Source: DASPKW01 sp038244055 (GTDB lineage: Bacteria; Planctomycetota; Phycisphaerae; Tepidisphaerales; Tepidisphaeraceae). From it: a DNA stretch of 14,446 nt. Each line of letters opens with the position of its first letter. Position 1 is the stretch's first letter. Positions 7,063-13,364 of the stretch are shown piece by piece. A model generated the notes under the pieces. It did no database searches and was not told the origin of the DNA. It saw nothing but the letters and a program-made list of their open reading frames with translations. The position numbers were made by a program, and so were the translations under genes. The stretch is from assembly GCA_038244055.1 (NCBI GenBank), contig JBBRTW010000155.1, positions 1-14,446 on the forward strand, in the 5' to 3' direction.

Positions 7063-7135
7063 CCTTCCGGCTTCATCCTTGCGCCCTTCTCGCTTCTCGC
7101 TTCTGAATTCTCTCCGCCTGAACCCTGAACCCTTC
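7022..7135. repeat. Composite heptamer array at the dnaE break, about 16 units of several types
   Basis: From 7022: GCGGATT, TCGGATT, GCGGATT x2, GTTCATC, CTTCATC, CTTCCGG, CTTCATC, CTTGCGC (to 7084). Then two extra bases (cc, 7085-7086). Then TTCTCGC x2, TTCTGAA, TTCTCTC, CGCCTGA, ACCCTGA, ACCCTTC (7087-7135). Unit sequence changes several times, but the 7-bp phase is kept everywhere except at the two-base slip. The array replaces what is a short linker in E. coli DnaE between FLGLRTLT and the fingers. Confidence 0.9.
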
Positions 7136-8992
7136 CACCCCCTCCCCGCGCACTTCCCGCGTTTGAAACTCCAGATCGATCGACCGTGTCAACGTGGTGA
7201 GCGTGCGCAGGCCGAGGAAGTCCATCTTGAGCAGGCCGCATTTCTCGGCGATGGGGCCTTCGAACTGGGTGAGGATGTTGTCGTCCTTGTCCTTGCAGAG
7301 GGGGATGACATCATTGAGCGGCTGATCGGCGATGATCACGCCGGCCGCATGTACGCCGGCGTTGCGGCACATGCCTTCGAGCTTCTGGGCGAGATCGATC
7401 ACCTGCTTGATGGTTGGATTGCCATCGTACAGCGCCGCCAGATCGGGCACCTGCGCCAGCGCTTTCTTGAGCGTCACGCCCGGCGTGCCGGGGATCAGCT
7501 TGGTGAGCTTGTCGATGTCGGCCAGCGGCACGCCCAGCACCCGGCCGACATCCTTGCACGCCGCCTTGGCCGCCAGTGTGCCGAAGGTGATGATCTGGGC
7601 GACGTGGCCGTATTTCTTGCGGACGTATTCGATGATCGATTGCCGGCCGTCCTGGCAGATATCGATATCGATATCGGGCATCTCGTTGCGGCTCGGATCC
7701 ATGAACCGCTCGAAGAGCAGGTTGTACTTGACCGGGTCGACATTACAGAGCCCCAGGAGGAAGCCGACCATCGTGCCCACGCCCGAACCTCTGGCCCCAA
7801 CCGGGATGCCATGCTCGCGGGCGTAGTTGCAGAAATCCCAGACGATCAGGAAGTAGGAGCAGAAGTTCTTCATGCAGATGATCTTCAGCTCGTACTCGAG
7901 GCGGTCGCGGATGGCCTGCGGGACATCCGCCGATCCGTAGCGCCAGACCAGGCCGTCTTCGCAGAGCTGGCGGATGTAGCGCTCATCATCCTTTAAGGGT
8001 TCAGGGTTCAGGGTTGAGGGTTCAGCAGAAGGACCGCCCACCGCATTTGCTGAACCCTGAATCCCGATCCCCACACCGTTCGCATTGTCTGAACCCTGAA
8101 CCCTGAACCCTGAACCCTTCAACTTCTCCGGCGGCACTTTGTAGACGGGGGCGTACTTCTTGCCGAAGTCGAGGGCCAGGTCGCACATCGCGGCGATGCG
8201 GGTGGTGTTCTCGATCGCTTCGGGCCATTCTCCCAGCGCCTCGGCCATCTCTTCGGGACTCTTCAAATACAACGCCGTCGGATATTTCAGCCGGCCTTCT
8301 TCGCTAATCTGCCGGCCCATGCTGATGCAACAGAGGACATCATGCGCATGGTGATCATCTTTGCCGAGAAAATGCACGTCATTGGTGCCGACGATCCCGC
8401 AGCCGAGCTTTTTGGCGATCTCGACCAGCTCGGGATTCACATCATCCTGCTCCTTGATCCCCTGCTTTTGAATCTCGATGAAAAAATGATCCTGCTCGAA
8501 AATGGTCAGATACGTTTCGGCGATGGTGCGGGCGGTTTTGCCATCGCGCTTCATCAGGGCCGAGGGGATTTCGCCGCCGAGGCAGGCGCTGGTGCAGATC
8601 AGGCCTTTGCTGTACTCGCGGAGAATATCCTTATCGATGCGCGGCTTGCGGTAGAAGCCATCGAGATAACTGGCCGAGGAGAGCTTGAGGAGATTTTTGT
8701 ACCCTTCGAGATTCTTCGCCAGCAAAAGCAGGTGATAGGCCGCCTCGCCGTTGATATCCCGGCGCTCGGCGCGCGAAGTGGGGGCCATGTACGCTTCCAT
8801 CCCCAGGATCGGCTTGATCCCCTCTTTTTTGCACTCGTTGAAAAATTCAATCACGCCGAACATGCAGCCGTGATCGGTAATGGCCAGCGAATCCATCCCC
8901 AGAGCCTTGGTGCGCTTGACCAGCTCAGGAACTTTGCAGGCCCCATCGAGGAGGCTGTAGTGCGTGTGGACGTGTAGGTGGGTGAAGGGCAT
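7073..8992 (-). CDS. dnaE: DNA polymerase III alpha subunit, N-terminal and catalytic part
   Basis: This 639-aa frame is the front half of the replicative DNA polymerase. The PHP domain is at residues 1-280: HLHVHTHYS (His5, His7, His9) and ITDHG (Asp40-His41) keep the metal-binding layout. The palm carries all three catalytic aspartates: Asp442 and Asp444 in MPDIDIDI, and Asp591 in KMDFLGLRTLT. GARGSGVG (399-406) and RNAGVHAAG (543-551) are also typical. Family similarity stops at about residue 609; the last 30 residues (GFRVQ, IQKREARRAQG) are encoded by the array at 7022-7135 and end at TGA 7075-7073. The remainder of the enzyme continues in another frame at 4981-7062. Residues about 293-334 are a repeat-derived insertion. 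The ATG at 8992 lacks a Shine-Dalgarno, but the N-terminus fits the family exactly. With the second frame the enzyme would be about 1,330 aa or more. Confidence 0.92.
   Translation of the reverse strand: MPFTHLHVHTHYSLLDGACKVPELVKRTKALGMDSLAITDHGCMFGVIEFFNECKKEGIKPILGMEAYMAPTSRAERRDINGEAAYHLLLLAKNLEGYKNLLKLSSASYLDGFYRKPRIDKDILREYSKGLICTSACLGGEIPSALMKRDGKTARTIAETYLTIFEQDHFFIEIQKQGIKEQDDVNPELVEIAKKLGCGIVGTNDVHFLGKDDHHAHDVLCCISMGRQISEEGRLKYPTALYLKSPEEMAEALGEWPEAIENTTRIAAMCDLALDFGKKYAPVYKVPPEKLKGSGFRVQGSDNANGVGIGIQGSANAVGGPSAEPSTLNPEPLKDDERYIRQLCEDGLVWRYGSADVPQAIRDRLEYELKIICMKNFCSYFLIVWDFCNYAREHGIPVGARGSGVGTMVGFLLGLCNVDPVKYNLLFERFMDPSRNEMPDIDIDICQDGRQSIIEYVRKKYGHVAQIITFGTLAAKAACKDVGRVLGVPLADIDKLTKLIPGTPGVTLKKALAQVPDLAALYDGNPTIKQVIDLAQKLEGMCRNAGVHAAGVIIADQPLNDVIPLCKDKDDNILTQFEGPIAEKCGLLKMDFLGLRTLTTLTRSIDLEFQTREVRGEGVEGFRVQAERIQKREARRAQG
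7995..8119. repeat. Inverted pair of GGGTTCA heptamer arrays inside dnaE, in frame
   Basis: Four units at 7997-8024 (GGGTTCA, GGGTTCA, GGGTTGA, GGGTTCA) are mirrored by four TGAACCC units at 8090-8117. The 30-bp arms 7995-8024 and 8090-8119 are complementary with one mismatch and enclose 65 bp, which holds another TGAACCC-TGAATCC pair (8051-8064). The whole is translated as about 42 extra residues (GSGFRVQGSDNANG... to EPSTLNPEPLK) between the PHP and palm domains of DnaE, without a stop or frame change. Confidence 0.9.
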
Positions 8993-9013
8993 TGGGGGAG
9001 GGTGTGAATTCTA

Positions 9014-9055
9014 AATGATGAATGATGAATGATGAATGATGGATGATGAATGTTA
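9014..9055. repeat. Heptamer array AATGATG upstream of dnaE, about six units
   Basis: AATGATG x4 (9014-9041), GATGATG (9042-9048) and a degenerate AATGTTA (9049-9055) form a phased 7-bp array 21 bp 5' of the dnaE start. It lies in the dnaE leader and abuts the inverted-repeat cluster at 9058. Confidence 0.92.
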
Positions 9056-9057
9056 CT

Positions 9058-9281
9058 CCCTCTCCTGTACTCGGGAGAGGGCGGGGGTGAGGGTCTTACT
9101 CCATCTCCAAAGCGGCGTCTTACTCCCTCTCCCAAGCGGCGCAGAAAAAGCTGATATGCCGCGATGCTAAACCGCCGCGTGGGAGAGGGTGGGGGTGAGG
9201 GGGTTTTTCTTGCGAAGACATCATCGTTCTCCCAATCACCGAAGACCCTCACCCTAACCCTCTCACGAGTACAGGAGAGGG
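9058..9281. repeat. Nested inverted-repeat cluster (CCCTCTCC/GGAGAGGG type)
   Basis: Outer arms 9058-9097 and 9242-9281 are complementary at 36 of 40 positions (ccctctcctgtactcg and its mirror). Inner arms 9125-9141 and 9173-9189 match at 16 of 17. Two 24-bp direct repeats (9094-9117 and 9118-9141) differ at two positions. There is no coding sequence. With the heptamer array this accounts for most of the 396-bp gap between dnaE and the GNAT gene. The layout resembles REP/MITE-type palindromic elements or a strong bidirectional hairpin. Confidence 0.85.
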
Positions 9282-9324
9282 GTTGCTGATTCTGTATACC
9301 CACCCGCCCAATCCTCGCAAGCGG

Positions 9325-9355
9325 TTGAAAGCTGGCGGGGGATTCGGCCGATAAC
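9325..9355 (+). promoter_or_regulatory. Candidate promoter for the GNAT-like gene
   Basis: TTGAAA (9325-9330) and GATAAC (9350-9355) match the -35 and -10 consensus at five and four positions. The 19-bp spacing is longer than ideal. It lies about 35 bp before the first possible start codon. Confidence 0.28.
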
Positions 9356-9388
9356 CACTTTGAGCGTATCATCATTGCCCTGCACCCT

Positions 9389-10552
9389 TTGAAGGCTTTT
9401 CTTATCGTGGCGAAAATTGTTCAACGCGTGTCAAACACCCTTCGCGGCGCGAGGCGGCGTCTGCGCGCCATGCCCGAACGCCTGCGCGGGGCCTGGCGGC
9501 ATCTTTTTCCACCCTCCTTCGAGCATTCATTCGATCCGATTGAATCATCCGGGCTGAGGGCGGTTTGTCATGAGGAATTTCCGGGGGATGAAGCGACTCT
9601 GGCGGCCTGGGAAGCGCTTTTCACCGCCGCGCCCTTCGCAGCCGGCTTCCATGCGCCGGCCTGGCAGAAGGCGATGTGCGAGACCATCGTCCCCGAAACC
9701 CGCCTGCGCCTGATCCTCGTGTGGCGCGGCTCACAGATGGTGGGGGCGCTGGCGATGCAGATGCGCGATGATGGAGTGCTGGAGAGTGTGGGCGCGAGCG
9801 TGACGGATTATCTCGATCCGCTGATCCTGCCGGAGATCGAAGAGGATGTCTGGCGGGTGATCTTGAAATTGCTGGCGAAATTGCGGACGGCCAAGCGGCC
9901 CGAGGTGGCGCTGCATTCAATTCGCCCGGGCGCGCCGTGCCGGTTGCTGTTGCCGAAACTGGCGGCCGAGGCGGGATTCGCCTTTGAAGAAAAAATCGCC
10001 GAGTACACACCGCAGTTGACGCTGCCCAAAACCTGGGATGAGTATCTCGCCACCCTCGATGCCCACGAGCGCAAGGAAACTCGCCGGAAGATCAACAAGG
10101 TCATGACCAAGGGCGCCGGCCGGCTGGTGCGCTGCTCGGCCGATCCCGACGAGATCGCCAAAACGCTGGAACACACTTACGCGCTAATGGAACAAGCGCC
10201 GGGCGGCAAGGGTGAGTTCGTCAAGACCACGCTCCGCCATCTGCTGGCCAGGGGCGTGCCCCCCATGATCGCGGCCGGGCGGCTCTGGCTGACGACGCTC
10301 TACGTCAACGACCAGCCGGCCGCGGTGACGATCCAATTCCCCCACGCCGGCGGGCCGATGCTCTACAACTGCGGCTACGACAACGCCAAGCGCGAATGGA
10401 GCCCCGGCGTGGTGCTGACGGCCGAGACGATCAGGCTGGCAATTGAGGCGGGAGCGCCGGTGTATGATCTGCTGAGGGGGCAGGAGGGGTATAAGTATAA
10501 GTTGGGGGCGGTGGATCAGCCGCTTTGGGGCGTCGTTTTGAGAAAAAGGTGA
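9389..10552 (+). CDS. GNAT-family acyltransferase, Acetyltransf_6/CelD (BcsL)-like
   Basis: A protein of up to 387 aa. The C-terminal half fits the FemAB-like double-GNAT fold of the Acetyltransf_6 family: KETRRKINKV at about 228-237, LTTLYVNDQPAAVTIQF around 305-321, YNCGYDNAKREWSPG, then the signature DLLRGQEGYKYKLG at 360-373. Members transfer acyl groups in polysaccharide, lipid or cell-surface metabolism; the substrate here cannot be told. The first ~45 residues are Arg-rich (RGARRRLRAMPERLRG), with no family similarity that I can see. The start is uncertain: 9389 is TTG, GTG at 9407 and ATG at 9470 are in frame, and none has a well-spaced Shine-Dalgarno. It is a single gene, convergent with the pair at 10578-11379. 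Confidence 0.75.
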   Translation: MKAFLIVAKIVQRVSNTLRGARRRLRAMPERLRGAWRHLFPPSFEHSFDPIESSGLRAVCHEEFPGDEATLAAWEALFTAAPFAAGFHAPAWQKAMCETIVPETRLRLILVWRGSQMVGALAMQMRDDGVLESVGASVTDYLDPLILPEIEEDVWRVILKLLAKLRTAKRPEVALHSIRPGAPCRLLLPKLAAEAGFAFEEKIAEYTPQLTLPKTWDEYLATLDAHERKETRRKINKVMTKGAGRLVRCSADPDEIAKTLEHTYALMEQAPGGKGEFVKTTLRHLLARGVPPMIAAGRLWLTTLYVNDQPAAVTIQFPHAGGPMLYNCGYDNAKREWSPGVVLTAETIRLAIEAGAPVYDLLRGQEGYKYKLGAVDQPLWGVVLRKR

Positions 10553-10577
10553 GGACCTCACGCCTTATGGCCCGCCG

Positions 10578-10871
10578 CTATTTTCCCCACCAGTCATCGG
10601 CGGCCTGATAAGCAATGCCGGCAACGTACAGCGTGGCTTCATCCGTTCCATATTGAAACAATACCGTGATGAAGTGTCTCTTGCCCTCATGATCCTTGTC
10701 AAAGGTGAACATCTGGCAGTTCTCTCGATAAGGAAAATGCGATGGCTTGCTCAAAAGCGTTGGGTTCAACTCCAAGGCTTTCAACTGCGACAAGGTGTAC
10801 TCCCTTATCGCAGGCGGCATTTTGAGGATGTCCGCCTTCGCCCTGTTACTGAGCACCGCCGCGTATTTCAT
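10578..10871 (-). CDS. Small RelE/ParE-like protein (possible toxin)
   Basis: A 97-aa protein starting MKYAAVLSNRAKADILKMPP. Length and pattern fit the RelE/ParE fold: an N-terminal strand, helices with RAKADILKMPPAIREYTL, then strands around RHFITVLFQYGTDEATLYVAGI. If so, it would be an mRNA interferase or gyrase inhibitor. The usual basic catalytic positions are not clearly placed, so activity is uncertain. The ATG at 10871 is chosen over an upstream in-frame start at 11033 because GGAG lies eight bases before it and the fold begins there. It overlaps the end of the 10846-11379 gene by 26 bp, as is common in toxin-antitoxin operons where the partner comes first. Alternatively it is a RelE-fold protein without toxin activity. 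Confidence 0.55.
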   Translation of the reverse strand: MKYAAVLSNRAKADILKMPPAIREYTLSQLKALELNPTLLSKPSHFPYRENCQMFTFDKDHEGKRHFITVLFQYGTDEATLYVAGIAYQAADDWWGK

Positions 10872-11379
10872 TTTCGAGCTCCGCCAGGGTCGAGGTCTCA
10901 CCGCGACGGATTTGGGCGAACGACTCCTCAAGGCCTTCCGGAGAGAAACAGGTGATTGTCTTAAGATCGCGCCACGCATTCGTAAACGCGACCTGCCCCT
11001 CAAATTGATAGCCCTTTGTTTCAAGCTTGCCAATCAGATCGGCGGTGCCTCCAAACGATTTGTCGAGCCGGATGTAAAGGCCGAAGATCGCCGCCATGTT
11101 CCATCGGTCGCCTTCGATATTCTTCGCCTGCCATCGTTCAACGTAATGATTGATGTCCCTATAGATATCCCGGACACTTTCCATCAGGGCTTGGATATCC
11201 ATGCAGATTGTGGCCCGATCCTGATCGATTTTCAGCCTGAGCTCTTCAACTGAGCGCTCTGACGCTTCGACCTGGTTTTTCAGGACAATACTCATGAATC
11301 GTATCCAACCCGCCTTATGCTCCGTCAAATCATAGGCTTCCGCATCAAAGTTCTCGATACCTGAGCCAATGACACTCAA
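10846..11379 (-). CDS. Unknown 177-aa protein, overlapping partner of the RelE-like gene
   Basis: I do not recognise the family. Residues about 29-80 are helical and charged, probably coiled coil (VEASERSVEELRLKIDQDRA, MESVRDIYRDINHYVERW). Residues 80-145 look mixed, with aromatic positions (AIFGLYIRLDKSFGG, YQFEGQVAFTNAWRDL). The last ~25 residues, FAQIRRGETSTLAELENEI, resemble the toxin-binding tail of small antitoxins. It precedes and overlaps the RelE-like gene, so an antitoxin role is possible, but it is about twice the normal antitoxin size and shows no evident DNA-binding domain. The start is uncertain: 11379 is TTG without a clear ribosome site; ATG at 11295 (MSIVLKNQVE) would give 149 aa. 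The frame is open back to 11481 but has no standard start codon there. Confidence 0.6.
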   Translation of the reverse strand: MSVIGSGIENFDAEAYDLTEHKAGWIRFMSIVLKNQVEASERSVEELRLKIDQDRATICMDIQALMESVRDIYRDINHYVERWQAKNIEGDRWNMAAIFGLYIRLDKSFGGTADLIGKLETKGYQFEGQVAFTNAWRDLKTITCFSPEGLEESFAQIRRGETSTLAELENEIRGGAQ

Positions 11380-11475
11380 TAGGATAACCGAAAGTCTATC
11401 GAATTGTGAGTGAAAACCACGGTCTCCAGGATATCCGGCAAATGACGACCGCCGAAACTCGCTGTTATGAACTTT

Positions 11476-11509
11476 CGCGATTTACCGTTCATCCAATCGC
11501 GCATATACT
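11476..11509 (+). promoter_or_regulatory. Candidate galE promoter with an overlapping inverted repeat
   Basis: TTTACC (11481-11486) and TATACT (11504-11509) are 17 bp apart, with four and five consensus matches, about 50 bp before the galE ATG. The inverted repeat CGCGATT (11476-11482) / AATCGCG (11495-11501), 12-base loop, spans the -35 and spacer. It could be an operator. Confidence 0.42.
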
Positions 11510-11562
11510 CGCGCGGGTTGTCCTTGAACCGTTTCCAGACGAATTGGATCGGAGACCACTGA

Positions 11563-12558
11563 ATGAACGTCCTCGTCGCCGGCGGCGCCGGTTATATCGG
11601 CTCTCACACCACCAAGCTCCTCAAATCCGCCGGGCATCACCCCGTCATCTATGACAACGCCGCGCGCGGCCACAAAATCGTCGCCGGGATTCTCGGCGTC
11701 CCGGCCGTCTGGGCCGATCTCAACGACAGCCTGACCCTCATCAAAACCCTGCGCGATCACAAGATCGATGTGGTCATGCACTTCGCCGCCTTCGCCTACG
11801 TCGGTGAATCGGTCGAGCAGCCGCTGCTCTATTACCAGAACAATGTCGCCACCACGATCAGCGTTCTGCGGGCGATGGAGGCGGCCGGGGTTCACAAATT
11901 CGTCTTCTCCTCCACCTGCGCCGTTTATGGCGATCCCGAGGCGATTCCGATCACCGAGGATCAGCGTAAACTCCCCGTCTCTCCCTACGGCCGATCCAAG
12001 CTCATGGTCGAGCAGGTTCTCAGCGACTACGCGGCCAGCGACAAGCAATTTTCCTTCGCGGCCCTGCGCTATTTCAACGCCAGCGGCTGCGCGATGGATG
12101 GGGCGATCGGTGAGGATCACGATCCGGAGACCCATCTGATCCCGGTGATTTTGCAGACGATCATGGGGCAGCGGCCGGCGCTGCAACTCTTCGGGACGGA
12201 TTACCCAACCGCCGATGGCACGAACGTCCGCGATTACATCCACGTGGATGACCTGGCCGATGCCCACATCAAGGCCACCGAAAAACTCGCCCCCGGCAAA
12301 ACGATCTTCTGCAACCTGGGGACGGGCAATGGCTTTTCGAATCGCCAGATCATCGCGGCGGCGGAGAAGATCACGGGGAAGAAGGTGCCGGTGATCGAGA
12401 AACCGCGCCGGCCGGGCGATGCGATCGCGCTGTATGCCAATCCAGCGCGGGCGAAAGAACTATTGGGGTGGGAAGCGAAGTACAAGGACCCGGAGACGAT
12501 TATCCAGTCGGCGTGGAACTGGTTTTCGAAGCATCCGAATGGGTATCGGGGGACGTAA
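11563..12558 (+). CDS. galE: UDP-glucose 4-epimerase, GalE
   Basis: A 331-aa cytosolic extended short-chain dehydrogenase that interconverts UDP-glucose and UDP-galactose with bound NAD+, supplying galactose for surface polysaccharide or the Leloir pathway. The NAD-binding motif is GGAGYIGSH (residues 7-15), followed by HFAAFAYVGESV (73-84). The catalytic set is Ser117-Thr118 in FSSTCAVYG plus Tyr142 and Lys146 in PYGRSK. RYFNASG (169-175) and GTDYPTADGTNVRDYIHVDDLA also fit GalE. Length is normal. ATG at 11563 places the Rossmann glycine motif at the expected distance; GGAG lies about nine bases upstream. No other galactose gene is nearby. Recognition is confident, though related sugar-nucleotide epimerases share much of this pattern. 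Confidence 0.92.
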   Translation: MNVLVAGGAGYIGSHTTKLLKSAGHHPVIYDNAARGHKIVAGILGVPAVWADLNDSLTLIKTLRDHKIDVVMHFAAFAYVGESVEQPLLYYQNNVATTISVLRAMEAAGVHKFVFSSTCAVYGDPEAIPITEDQRKLPVSPYGRSKLMVEQVLSDYAASDKQFSFAALRYFNASGCAMDGAIGEDHDPETHLIPVILQTIMGQRPALQLFGTDYPTADGTNVRDYIHVDDLADAHIKATEKLAPGKTIFCNLGTGNGFSNRQIIAAAEKITGKKVPVIEKPRRPGDAIALYANPARAKELLGWEAKYKDPETIIQSAWNWFSKHPNGYRGT

Positions 12559-12583
12559 TCTCCGAGTGCCAGGGAAGAAGCGC

Positions 12584-12773
12584 TGGGTGCCACGGCAAAG
12601 CGCCTAACGGCAATCGCATACGACAAGGATTATCGCTTGGCCGTGCCTCGCGAGATCGGCATCACCCCATTCGTCGATTAAGAGTGGCGACTCGCACGCC
12701 ATGGAAAAGGCACGGCCAAGCGATTGCGCGCCCCGGCCTGCGAATGGTGTCAGGCGCTTGGCCGTGGCACCCA
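12584..12773. repeat. REP-like nested inverted repeats downstream of galE
   Basis: Four related units of about 17-20 bp with the core cacggcc(a)aagcg lie in the 240-bp gene-free gap at 12559-12798. Units 12632-12648 and 12708-12724 are perfect complements over 17 bp. Units 12584-12603 and 12754-12773 are complementary at 19 of 20. The result is a long stem with an inner stem, facing the convergent ends of galE and clpS. It may act as a bidirectional terminator or be a REP/MITE-type element. No coding sequence is visible in the gap. Confidence 0.85.
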
Positions 12774-12798
12774 CCATCCCCTTTTGGGCAATAGACGA

Positions 12799-13188
12799 TC
12801 ACACCACCGGCTCGATCACCGCGCCCATCGACCCCTTGCTATTCTGCAACCTCGGGTCCGCCCCATACCCCAGGATTTGATCGCGCTTGAGCTCGGCCAG
12901 TTCCTTGTGGGTGGTCATCACAATCACCCGCCCGGCCGCCGTCACCTGAACCGCCATCTCGGCCGCCCGGTCGCTGGTGTGGCCGAAAAGGTGATTGAGC
13001 ATCTCCACGACGTAGACATCGGTGTGGTCGTTGTCATCGAGGAGCACGACATTGAACGCCGGCAGGGCCTTGGCCTTGTCGGCGGGCTTGGCACGCTTCC
13101 TGGTCTTGCCGGAAGCGGATTTCCTGCGGGCGGGCTGCTTGGGTTGAGTGCCCGCGCCGTCGGCTTCGTTTTTCTCGCTCTCATTCAT
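12799..13188 (-). CDS. clpS: ATP-dependent Clp protease adaptor ClpS
   Basis: A 129-aa protein whose C-terminal ~85 residues form a ClpS domain: FNVVLLDDNDHTDVYVVEML, NHLFGHTSDRAAEM, GRVIVMTTHKELAELKRDQI and GSMGAVIEPV. ClpS binds the ClpA/ClpC N-domain and delivers N-degron substrates. The first ~42 residues are an Ala/Lys/Arg-rich extension (PARRKSASGKTRKRAK). The substrate pocket differs from E. coli: NDD is DDN, the gate Met region is altered, and the position of His66 (VHYQGK) is Thr (VTAAGR). Specificity may therefore differ. From memory, planctomycete ClpS proteins often carry such changes. The ATG at 13188 is chosen because AGGAG lies nine bases upstream; an in-frame TTG at 13239 lacks this. 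No clpA or clpC is in the window. Convergent with galE. Confidence 0.88.
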   Translation of the reverse strand: MNESEKNEADGAGTQPKQPARRKSASGKTRKRAKPADKAKALPAFNVVLLDDNDHTDVYVVEMLNHLFGHTSDRAAEMAVQVTAAGRVIVMTTHKELAELKRDQILGYGADPRLQNSKGSMGAVIEPVV

Positions 13189-13311
13189 CCCGAGCCACTC
13201 CTGAAGGGACCGATCCAGTTTCGCGCCGGCCGCGCTCAAAGCAACAAAAAACCGCGCGGCCGGTTAAGATTCGCGGTACGCCGCCGATCCAACTTGCCGT
13301 TGGCGAGGGTC

Positions 13312-13340
13312 GTGATACCGCTCGTACATCGGATGATTAT
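13312..13340 (+). promoter_or_regulatory. Candidate promoter for the secreted unknown protein
   Basis: GTGATA (13312-13317) and GATTAT (13335-13340) are 17 bp apart, each with four consensus matches, 24 bp before the ATG at 13365. Confidence 0.3.
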
Positions 13341-13364
13341 ACGCTCTTCGGGAAGCACAACGCC

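Noticed and set aside
7022..7135. Split or full intein as the cause of the two dnaE frames, as in cyanobacterial DnaE
   Set aside because: Neither frame has Hint-domain motifs, a Cys/Ser at a plausible first residue or a His-Asn end. The extra sequence is fully explained by heptamer units.
6803..7996. Long + strand open frame (397 aa) across the dnaE region, with similar ones at 5230-6180 and 8342-8977
   Set aside because: They are antisense to dnaE, which has clear family motifs, and their residue composition is that of a shadow frame in GC-rich DNA.
7997..8117. Telomere-like repeat, since GGGTTCA resembles TTTAGGG
   Set aside because: The arrays are short, lie inside a bacterial coding gene, occur in both orientations and mix with unrelated heptamers.
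9058..9281. Small protein genes in the repeat cluster (an open frame runs on the minus strand at 8851-9375)
   Set aside because: The reading is driven by the repeats and by the antisense of dnaE. There is no ribosome site and no family-like sequence.
11406..11654. 82-aa + strand open frame overlapping the galE start
   Set aside because: It runs into galE in another frame, has no Shine-Dalgarno and shows an Arg-rich shadow composition.
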